From Bacteroides sp. (lineage in GTDB: Bacteria; Bacteroidota; Bacteroidia; Bacteroidales; SM23-62): 6,193 bases of DNA. The notes below the pieces were generated by a model. That model saw only the letters and a list, made by a program, of their open reading frames with translations. It made no database searches and was not told the origin of the DNA. The position numbers and the translations under genes were made by a program. This document shows, piece by piece, positions 1-5,693 of the stretch (positions are counted from its first letter, which is position 1; each line of letters opens with the position of its first letter). The stretch is taken from assembly GCA_030589965.1 (NCBI GenBank), contig JAUUZM010000205.1, positions 1 to 6,193 on the forward strand. The letters run 5' to 3'.

Positions 1-505
1 GGTACTGGTCAGAAAAGATTCCCAGGTGACATTTCCCACAGGAAGATTCGATGTACGGTGGATGAAGCAATGGGAAATTCCAGTGGATGGATGGATCCTC
101 CCCGAAAGCCATTACCCGGTCCACCGCCCTTCCTTGTCCCCCATGACATACAGTACACCCGAATTTCTCCACCGGATGGTTGAGGATATGATCTCCCGGA
201 TGAAGTTTATGAGGCTGGGCTGCATCTTTCATTGAGGGATTTTCCATACCCAGGTGACAGGTGATGCAACGGTCTGTTCGATTGAGTCCGGTTGGACTAA
301 CCTCTTGTATTCTCAGGCTGGTTTCCAGGGAAACTTTTTCATCCTCTAGCTTTTCAAGTGCCAGTTCAATGTACTCCCTTTGGTATACCTTCCAGTCCGG
401 CAAAAAAGTTTCCCTTATCCATGCTGTCACCAGGAGGATAACCAGTATCGTAGCTGATACCAGCGTGATTACTCTGAACCTATGTATGTGTCTGCCTTCT
501 TCCAT
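1..505 (-). CDS. Membrane-anchored multihaem cytochrome c of the bc complex (partial, C-terminus off window)
   Basis: This reading frame is open from an ATG at 505 to the left edge, giving 168 residues without a stop. A single membrane helix lies at about residues 11-29 (RVITLVSATILVILLVTAW), followed by a charged, probably helical stretch at 41-68. Three haem-binding motifs follow: CITCH (80-84), CTVCH (117-121) and CGKCH (156-160). The context HPVEKFGCTVCHGGQG is familiar from multihaem c-type cytochromes encoded beside bacterial Rieske/cytochrome b genes. The likely role is to accept electrons from the Rieske centre on the outer face of the inner membrane, in place of cytochrome c1 or f. 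It is the last gene of the bc cluster seen here, starting 3 nt after the cytochrome b stop and in the same frame. An AAGGA directly abuts the ATG, too close for a normal ribosome site, so coupled translation is likely. More haems may lie beyond the edge. The cytochrome assignment is secure; the exact family is less so. Confidence 0.88.
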   Translation of the reverse strand, partial: MEEGRHIHRFRVITLVSATILVILLVTAWIRETFLPDWKVYQREYIELALEKLEDEKVSLETSLRIQEVSPTGLNRTDRCITCHLGMENPSMKDAAQPHKLHPGDHILNHPVEKFGCTVCHGGQGRAVDRVMAFGEDPSIHWNFPLLHPPYIESSCGKCHLGIFSDQY

Positions 506-508
506 TCC

Positions 509-1894
509 TTAAAATACCGGCCATTGTGCATTGGACCAGTAAAATTCCCAGTTTGGTCCCCTAAACCAAATTCCAATAACGGTAAATATTATAAATGCTG
601 TAATTGTACAGGTGAACAGTGCTGTTGTTTCCATTCGGCTGGACCCTGTGTTGCGTTGTATCCACTTTGCCCATATCACATAGAAGAAGGCCGAGAGAGT
701 TGCAGGGTTAATCAACATGACCAATACACGGGGTATGTCGGGAAACCAGGTATTCAACCAGCCATATCGGATAATAATAAATATCAGTGCTATGGTTACG
801 AAAAATGTGAATGCAATGGACTGCCAGGTAATCCGTAATCCCTTTGGACTGCTAAACCAGATACCTATATACTCATCTTCCCTGTCTACATATGGAATGG
901 AGATCAGGAAAACCAGGAAAAGAACCGGAATTATAACTCCTCCCGCAAAAGCAGAATAGGAGACCAGTTCCTGTATTCCCAGGAAATACCAGGGTGATTT
1001 TGCAGGATTCTCAGGGAATGCCGGATTGGCTTCCTCCCTCAATGGAGCATCAAACAGGAATGCCATTACCAGCAGGGCCGAGGCGCACAGAAGGAGGATG
1101 GCAAGTTCAGCCCACATTACAAGCGGCCAGCTGAAATATTTAGAGGTTCGTTCTGCCCGGACTGATTTGTTTTCGGAACCTTCACTTTGAGTTTCGGGAC
1201 GACTTATTCCCCCGTCTTTGCGGATCCTCCAGAAATGGAGCCCGGTGAGAACCATCAATGTTACCGGCAGAAATACCACATGCAACATAAAAAATCTCGA
1301 CAGTGCTGCCTGTCCAACATTATCATCCCCAATTAAAAGTCTTTTTATAAAACCTCCTATATCTATGACCTGAGTGATTCCCAGGATATCGGTCAGCTCT
1401 CTGAAGGAAGCAGCGATATTGGAACCTATGGTAACTGCCCAGAAGGCCAGCTGATCCCATGGAAGCAAGTATCCGCTAAAGTTCATGAACATTACCAGGA
1501 AAAGTATGACCACCCCAAATATCCAGTTCAGCCGCCTTCCTTTAAGATAGCCACCTGTATAAAATACCCGGATAAGATGCAGGAAAGAGATCAGGACCAT
1601 GCTATGGGCCGCCCAACGATGGATGTTCCGGATATACCTTCCTCCAGGTACCACGAACATGATATCCTTAACCGAGTTATAAGCCCTCTCCACCGAAGGT
1701 GTATAATTCATCATTAGCATTACCCCGGTCAGGATCATGATAACAAAAAGAAACCCGAGTATTACTCCAAGTCCAAATGTATAGCCCGGCTTCAGAGAGT
1801 GGGGATGGACTTTATTGGCATGTATGTGCAGGAAGAAATTCCGGTTGATCTTTCCAAGCCTTCGCTTATTGTCTTCGGGGTAGCTATCAGGCAT
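509..1894 (-). CDS. qcrB: Cytochrome b (b6/subunit IV-like, one polypeptide) of a quinol:cytochrome c oxidoreductase
   Basis: This 461-residue membrane protein is the quinol-oxidising core of a Rieske/cytochrome b complex. The N-terminal half has four helices with haem b ligands H92/H106 and H205/H220. The spacings of 14 and 15 match cytochrome b6 rather than mitochondrial cytochrome b (14 and 14). SGYLLPWDQLAFWAV (140-154) also resembles b6. A hydrophilic linker at about 225-252 joins a subunit IV-like C-terminal half with about five hydrophobic helices. The Qo motif usually read PEWY is SPWY here (300-303, within KSPWYFLGIQEL). The position of the Cys that binds haem ci in plant and cyanobacterial b6 appears to be Thr39. 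The C-terminus, with IWFRGPNWEFYW (442-453), extends past the usual subunit IV core. The ATG overlaps the Rieske stop by one base (TGATG) and has no clear Shine-Dalgarno site, suggesting coupled translation. petB/petD-type names would be equally apt. The substrate is probably menaquinol, by inference from the likely host group. Confidence 0.96.
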   Translation of the reverse strand: MPDSYPEDNKRRLGKINRNFFLHIHANKVHPHSLKPGYTFGLGVILGFLFVIMILTGVMLMMNYTPSVERAYNSVKDIMFVVPGGRYIRNIHRWAAHSMVLISFLHLIRVFYTGGYLKGRRLNWIFGVVILFLVMFMNFSGYLLPWDQLAFWAVTIGSNIAASFRELTDILGITQVIDIGGFIKRLLIGDDNVGQAALSRFFMLHVVFLPVTLMVLTGLHFWRIRKDGGISRPETQSEGSENKSVRAERTSKYFSWPLVMWAELAILLLCASALLVMAFLFDAPLREEANPAFPENPAKSPWYFLGIQELVSYSAFAGGVIIPVLFLVFLISIPYVDREDEYIGIWFSSPKGLRITWQSIAFTFFVTIALIFIIIRYGWLNTWFPDIPRVLVMLINPATLSAFFYVIWAKWIQRNTGSSRMETTALFTCTITAFIIFTVIGIWFRGPNWEFYWSNAQWPVF

Positions 1895-2355
1895 CAGATG
1901 TATAATTTACGTTCAGGGTCCACCAAACGGCTCTGGTCCACCACGATTTGTCCATCTACATCCTTCTGAAGTTCATACCATGGCAGGTCCTTTGTGGCTG
2001 CTCCCGAGAGTACCTCGCCTTCCTCGCTGTAACATGAACCGTGGCAGGGGCACTGGAAACCATCATCACTTTTTTCAATTATACATCCAAGGTGGGTGCA
2101 TACTGCTGATACAGCGCGGATCCCTTCGTGGTCGCGATAAACAAATAGCTGTTTGTCCGCCAGGTAAGTAAAAGTATTTACCGGATAGTTATTTTTTCTG
2201 CCAATTTTAAACCTCTTCTGGTACCTGGAAATACGTGGCACAAATTGGCGGAGCAAGCTGATGGATGCAAGAATGCCAGCCGATACAGCTGCCCATACGG
2301 AAAAGCGTTTAATGAAATCTCTGCGGGTGTGCCCGGTTTCGTTTTGGTCTGTCAC
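1894..2355 (-). CDS. qcrA: Rieske [2Fe-2S] iron-sulfur protein of the bc complex
   Basis: This 153-residue protein carries the 2Fe-2S cluster that takes the first electron from quinol at the Qo site and passes it to the cytochrome c subunit. The N-terminus has a Tat-type motif (RRDFIKRF, 11-18) and one hydrophobic anchor at about 18-39, as usual for bc-complex Rieske proteins. The cluster motifs are CTHLGC (86-91) and CPCHGS (102-107). By family analogy C86, H88, C102 and H105 bind iron and C91/C104 form the disulfide. Ser107 and Tyr109, which tune redox potential in known Rieske proteins, are kept. Two oddities: an extra Cys108 between them, and SGAA (117-120) where a GPAP proline loop is usual. 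The start is GTG at 2355. No ATG lies in frame between it and the twin arginines, and the upstream frame is open without an ATG. It is the first gene of the minus-strand cluster. Confidence 0.96.
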   Translation of the reverse strand: MTDQNETGHTRRDFIKRFSVWAAVSAGILASISLLRQFVPRISRYQKRFKIGRKNNYPVNTFTYLADKQLFVYRDHEGIRAVSAVCTHLGCIIEKSDDGFQCPCHGSCYSEEGEVLSGAATKDLPWYELQKDVDGQIVVDQSRLVDPERKLYI

Positions 2356-2360
2356 TTTAT

Positions 2361-2368
2361 CAAAGGTA
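2361..2368 (-). promoter_or_regulatory. Possible Bacteroidota-type -7 element for the bc cluster
   Basis: On the minus strand this reads TACCTTTG, a full match to the TAnnTTTG -7 element of Bacteroidota primary-sigma promoters. No TTTG -33 partner lies at the expected 19-21 nt upstream. It sits only 5 nt before the Rieske GTG, so a transcript starting from it would have almost no leader. It is therefore either an unusual leaderless promoter or chance. Confidence 0.25.
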
Positions 2369-2386
2369 TGAACAGGTAAATTTATA

Positions 2387-2394
2387 TAGTTTTG
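2387..2394 (+). promoter_or_regulatory. Possible Bacteroidota-type -7 element for the octahaem cytochrome gene
   Basis: TAGTTTTG matches the TAnnTTTG consensus exactly and points toward the cytochrome gene at 2474. Transcription would begin near 2400, leaving a leader of roughly 70-75 nt that includes the palindrome at 2417-2427. No convincing TTTG -33 box lies at the right spacing, which keeps confidence low. The octamer ATAGTTTT recurs at 2437-2444. Confidence 0.3.
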
Positions 2395-2416
2395 TTCTGA
2401 ATTACCCTAATATCTG

Positions 2417-2427
2417 GGTCCGGGACC
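2417..2427. promoter_or_regulatory. Short GC-rich palindrome in the divergent intergenic region
   Basis: GGTCCGGGACC is a perfect inverted repeat (GGTCC, one central base, GGACC) and stands out in an AT-rich intergenic region. It lies between the divergent Rieske and octahaem cytochrome genes, a suitable place for an operator. It is too compact for a stable RNA hairpin. No regulator is encoded in the window, so its role is unassigned. Confidence 0.25.
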
Positions 2428-2473
2428 GCTATTTTGATAGTTTTAAAATAACTTTAGACCAAAATTTCACCCA

Positions 2474-4819
2474 ATGCAGAGAATTCCGAAACCCTTATTT
2501 TTTCTGATCATTCCTCCCGTACTGTTTACTCTCGCAGTGATTGTCAGCACATGCGGAGATCGGAATGGAGTGGGAACAAGCAGCTCTGGTGATGAAAAAA
2601 CGAGCGCAGAATATATCGGAAGAGAATCCTGTAAGGAATGTCATGAACGGGAATATGAACTTTTCCAGGGATCTGATCACGATTTGGCCATGGATGAGGC
2701 GAATGAAAAGACAGTTCTCGGGAATTTTGATGATCTGACTATAGACCATCTTGGATATAAAACCCGGTTTTTCAAGCAGGATGGCAAGTATATGGTTCAT
2801 ACCGAAGGCGAGGGTGGGGAATTCAAAGAATTTAACATCCCTTATGTTTTTGGGGTGAGACCACTTCAGCAATACCTGGTTGAATTCCCCAATGGAGCTT
2901 TCCAGATGCTTCCGTTTTGCTGGGATACCCGGCCGGTTGAGGAAGGCGGACAAAGATGGTTCCATATTTATGACGAGGAGAGAATCCCGTCCGATGATAT
3001 TTTATACTGGACCCATATAGCCCAGAACTGGAACTATATGTGTTCGGAATGTCATTCAACCAATGTACGTAAGCAGTATAATGCTCAGACGAAAACCTAT
3101 AATACAACCTGGAACGAGATCGATGTATCCTGCGAAGCTTGCCACGGTCCGGGATCGGATCATGTGGAATGGGCCCGGGTAGTAGAACAGGGGGGAAATC
3201 CGGAAGCCTATGCTGACATGGGCCTGGCGGTGAGACTGAAGGATCAGGATAATGCTTCCTGGGTGTTTAATATGGAAACGGGTACGGCTGAAAGATCTGT
3301 TCCGCGTACAGACCGCACCCTGGTCGATATGTGTGCCCGCTGCCATGCACGTCGGGCCATTATGAGTGAGGATTTTATTCATGGGAAGTCTTTCCTGGAT
3401 ACACATATTCCTTCTTTGCTCGACGAGGGACTCTATTATGCAGATGGACAGATCCTGGAGGAAGTATATGTATATGCTTCTTTTCTGCAGAGCAAAATGT
3501 ACCATAAAGGAGTCGTATGCAAGGACTGCCATGAATCACATAGTGGTAAAGTCTTTGTTCACAGTAATGCGCTCTGTTATCGCTGCCATCTTGCAGAGAA
3601 ATACGGGAGCCGTGATCACCATTTTCATGACCCCGAACAGGAAGGCTCAAGCTGCCTTGAATGCCATATGCCGGAACGAACCTATATGGTTGTGGATCCC
3701 AGAAGGGACCATAGCATCCGAATTCCACGCCCGGATCTTTCAGATAAACTTAAGTCCCCTAACGCATGCAATAAATGTCATTCGGATAAAACCAATCAAT
3801 GGTCGGCGGATTGGTGCAGGACCTGGTACGGGGATCCGAATAAGAATGGGACACATTACGGGGAGGTATTCTGGGCAGGACGCCAGGCTTATCCCGAAGC
3901 ATTGCCGGAACTGTTACGCCTGGTTAGGGATCCGGAATCAGCTCCCATGGTTAGGGCAACAGCTATTTCCCTTCTTCAAAATTACCGGGATGCATCCGTT
4001 ATTACTATTCTCCGGGAAGGTTTGTCAGATGCAGATCCGCTGATCCGTTTTGCAGCAGTCTCTGCTCTTTTTGCTGCCGATGACAATGTACTCCTGGAAC
4101 TGGCCCTTCCCAGCCTCAGCGATTCCATTAGATTGATCCGCATTACCGCTGCCTTTCAGCTGGCCAGGGTACCGGAACAATATTTCGGAAAAGTCGGAAT
4201 TCAACAACGTGATAAGGTACTCAAAGAATATGTAGCTACTCAGATGATCAATGCCGACCATCCTTCAGCACATATGAATCTTGGAATCCTGTCCCTCAAC
4301 AGGGTTGATTATGCAGGAGCAGAAGCATCTTATAAGGAGGCCATCGAAATTGAACCCGCAATGACCACCGCCTACGTAAACCTGGCGGACCTTTACCGGG
4401 TCCTTCAAAGAGACCAGGAAGGGGAAAAGATCCTTAGAGATGCCATTGAGAGAGGCCCTGATATGGCTGCTGTGAATTATGCCCTGGGATTAAACCTCGT
4501 GAGACGGGGGGCACATGATGAAGCCATGAAATATCTTGAGCAGGCATCCGGCATGGAGCCCGAAAATGCACGTTATGCGTATGTTTTTGGGGTTGGACTA
4601 AATTCTACCGGGGAAAAACAGGAGGCGGTGGATCACCTGGAAACAGCTTTGAAAGAAAATCGATTTGACAGGGACCTTCTATATTCCCTTTCCACATTCA
4701 ATTTTGAGCTCGGCAAACGGGCGGAGGCAATTGAGTATGCAGAAAAACTGCTTGAATACTATCCTGATGACCAAAACTACCAGCAGCTTATCCAGGCTAT
4801 CCGGAATTCTCCAAATTAA
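2474..4819 (+). CDS. Octahaem c-type cytochrome with HEAT-like and TPR repeats, probable lipoprotein
   Basis: This is a 781-residue exported protein. The N-terminus has a hydrophobic signal (8-26) ending in IVSTC, a plausible though non-ideal lipobox with Cys27 as the lipid site. A Ser/Gly-rich linker follows. Eight CxxCH motifs bind haem c covalently: C53, C190, C220, C287, C349, C368, C394 and C432 begin them (CKECH, CSECH, CEACH, CARCH, CKDCH, CYRCH, CLECH, CNKCH). No CxxCK of the NrfA type is present. Residues from about 475 to 570 form paired amphipathic helices like HEAT repeats (VRATAISLL, IRFAAVSAL, IRITAAFQL). Residues 597-766 hold about five TPR units. The layout resembles cytochrome c554-like/TPR proteins known from environmental bacteria, for which I know no proven substrate. 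It should act outside the cytoplasmic membrane as an electron carrier or reductase/oxidase, the repeats giving a docking surface. It is transcribed away from the bc cluster, so a link to it is inference. The start is ATG with no clear ribosome site. Confidence 0.93.
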   Translation: MQRIPKPLFFLIIPPVLFTLAVIVSTCGDRNGVGTSSSGDEKTSAEYIGRESCKECHEREYELFQGSDHDLAMDEANEKTVLGNFDDLTIDHLGYKTRFFKQDGKYMVHTEGEGGEFKEFNIPYVFGVRPLQQYLVEFPNGAFQMLPFCWDTRPVEEGGQRWFHIYDEERIPSDDILYWTHIAQNWNYMCSECHSTNVRKQYNAQTKTYNTTWNEIDVSCEACHGPGSDHVEWARVVEQGGNPEAYADMGLAVRLKDQDNASWVFNMETGTAERSVPRTDRTLVDMCARCHARRAIMSEDFIHGKSFLDTHIPSLLDEGLYYADGQILEEVYVYASFLQSKMYHKGVVCKDCHESHSGKVFVHSNALCYRCHLAEKYGSRDHHFHDPEQEGSSCLECHMPERTYMVVDPRRDHSIRIPRPDLSDKLKSPNACNKCHSDKTNQWSADWCRTWYGDPNKNGTHYGEVFWAGRQAYPEALPELLRLVRDPESAPMVRATAISLLQNYRDASVITILREGLSDADPLIRFAAVSALFAADDNVLLELALPSLSDSIRLIRITAAFQLARVPEQYFGKVGIQQRDKVLKEYVATQMINADHPSAHMNLGILSLNRVDYAGAEASYKEAIEIEPAMTTAYVNLADLYRVLQRDQEGEKILRDAIERGPDMAAVNYALGLNLVRRGAHDEAMKYLEQASGMEPENARYAYVFGVGLNSTGEKQEAVDHLETALKENRFDRDLLYSLSTFNFELGKRAEAIEYAEKLLEYYPDDQNYQQLIQAIRNSPN

Positions 4820-4840
4820 GCCTTGGAAAATAGAACATGC

Positions 4841-4871
4841 TTTACTTTTCCATAAGAAATAGATAACTTCG
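4841..4871 (+). promoter_or_regulatory. Candidate promoter for the outer-membrane barrel gene
   Basis: TTTA (4841-4844), a 19-nt spacer, then TAACTTCG (4864-4871) is one mismatch from each half of the Bacteroidota TTTG-N19-TAnnTTTG promoter. It would start transcription near 4876, about 25 nt before the ATG at 4900. The -7 region overlaps the palindrome CTTCGAAG (4867-4874). The rest of the 80-bp gap is AT-rich and shows no good terminator for the gene before it. Confidence 0.35.
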
Positions 4872-4899
4872 AAGCATATAATCCTTTTAATATTATTTA

Positions 4900-5619
4900 A
4901 TGAAAAAAATACTGATTTTGACCCTGATTGCCGGTTTATCCATTACATCGGCAAAATCCCAGGTCCTGATAGCCCTGGTATTCGGCGATAAGCTGAATAC
5001 TCCCAATATTGAATTCGGATTAAATGTGGGTGGTAACTTTTCAACCCTCGTTAACCACCCGGATAAAAAATATAAAAAGGGGATCAACCTTGGACTCTAC
5101 TTCAATTTTAAGCTGGGTGAGCATTTTTACCTCCACCCGGAACTTATGTTTATGAACCAGATGGGTACCAAGGGAATTGATGCCCGGGACCTACCACCCG
5201 GACCGGAATGGGACCATCCTTCATTGGAAACCTCCAGAGATATTAATTACGGAACCCTTGTTTTCCTGCCAAGATATAAATTAACAAACCAGTTATATTT
5301 TGAAGCAGGAATCCACGGGAGCCTTCTGTTTACAGCAGATGATATGGTAATGGTCAAACCTGAGGATAATACTGAACTCTATTACAAGGAATTTATTCGT
5401 CCGGAAATAACTAACATGGATTTTGGGATTGATGTTGGACTCGGATTTAAATTTGGCAAAGGAGAAGGTGTCAACCTGAGCCTCCGTTATTCCCGGGGAT
5501 TTATAAACATTTATAAGGCGAGTACTTACCCTGCAGAATATAACACCGGATTTCATGTACAGGTCGGTATCCCGATCGGAGTTGGCAAGGAAGATGTCAA
5601 ACAACAATTGGACAATTAA
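4900..5619 (+). CDS. PorT-like outer-membrane beta-barrel protein
   Basis: This 239-residue protein has a typical Sec signal peptide (MKKILILTLIAGLSITSAKS), with probable cleavage before Gln21. The mature part alternates short amphipathic, glycine- and aromatic-rich strands with polar turns: FGLNVGGNFSTL (39-50), INLGLYFNFKL (62-72), FYLHPELMFM (76-85), GTLVFLPRYKL (118-128), LYFEAGIHGSLLF (132-144), FGIDVGLGFKF (175-185), VNLSLRYSRGFINIY (191-205) and GFHVQVGIPIGV (217-228). This fits the eight-stranded porin-family/outer-membrane barrel domain common in Bacteroidota (PorT-type), and the length is normal for it. There is no catalytic motif. Such proteins are usually of unknown function in the outer membrane. 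The start codon lies in an AT-rich context (TTATTTAATGAAAAAA) without a Shine-Dalgarno site, as is usual in this group. It has its own candidate promoter and is not clearly linked to the cytochrome gene upstream. Confidence 0.82.
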   Translation: MKKILILTLIAGLSITSAKSQVLIALVFGDKLNTPNIEFGLNVGGNFSTLVNHPDKKYKKGINLGLYFNFKLGEHFYLHPELMFMNQMGTKGIDARDLPPGPEWDHPSLETSRDINYGTLVFLPRYKLTNQLYFEAGIHGSLLFTADDMVMVKPEDNTELYYKEFIRPEITNMDFGIDVGLGFKFGKGEGVNLSLRYSRGFINIYKASTYPAEYNTGFHVQVGIPIGVGKEDVKQQLDN

Positions 5620-5634
5620 TTTCTTCTCCCATAC

Positions 5635-5652
5635 AACCCTCGGGTTTTTTTT
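5635..5652 (+). terminator. Weak intrinsic terminator-like hairpin with T tract
   Basis: AACC, loop CTCG, GGTT forms a 4-bp stem (5635-5646) that merges into a run of eight T (5645-5652), beginning 16 nt after the barrel gene stop. The T tract is good but the stem is short, so termination would probably be partial. Confidence 0.4.
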
Positions 5653-5653
5653 A

Positions 5654-5683
5654 GGTCTTTAGATGTAAACATCCATAAAGACC
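5654..5683 (+). promoter_or_regulatory. Strong hairpin in the leader of the repeat-protein gene
   Basis: GGTCTTTA (5654-5661) pairs perfectly with TAAAGACC (5676-5683). Inside it GATG (5662-5665) pairs with CATC (5670-5673) around a TAAA loop, leaving only CA (5674-5675) bulged. That gives 12 base pairs in 30 nt, ending 10 nt before the ATG at 5694. No T run follows it on either strand, so it is not a standard terminator. It could be a leader structure affecting ribosome access, an mRNA processing or protecting stem, or a DNA operator. Confidence 0.5.
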
Positions 5684-5693
5684 ACAGTCCGCC

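Noticed and set aside
482..838. Plus-strand open frame with many cysteines (CCNC, CCCF)
   Set aside because: It lies antisense to the C-terminal half of cytochrome b, has no signal or known motif, and its cysteines arise from the reverse of codons for the membrane protein.
2433..2456. TTTG (2433-2436) followed by TAACTTTA (2449-2456) as a promoter for the octahaem gene
   Set aside because: The spacer is only 12 nt, well short of the 19-21 nt of Bacteroidota promoters, and the -7 box has a mismatch.
3056..3728. Overlapping minus-strand open frames within the octahaem cytochrome gene
   Set aside because: The plus-strand frame carries eight CxxCH motifs and repeat domains; the antisense frames show no domain or plausible start context.
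2630..3781. Calling the octahaem domain a nitrite reductase, hydroxylamine oxidoreductase or tetrathionate reductase
   Set aside because: Eight haems alone do not define these enzymes. There is no CxxCK motif, and I cannot identify the catalytic haem environment from sequence.
4825..4851. GGAAAA ... TTTTCC inverted repeat after the octahaem gene as a terminator
   Set aside because: A 6-bp AT-rich stem with a 15-nt loop and no following T run is too weak to call.
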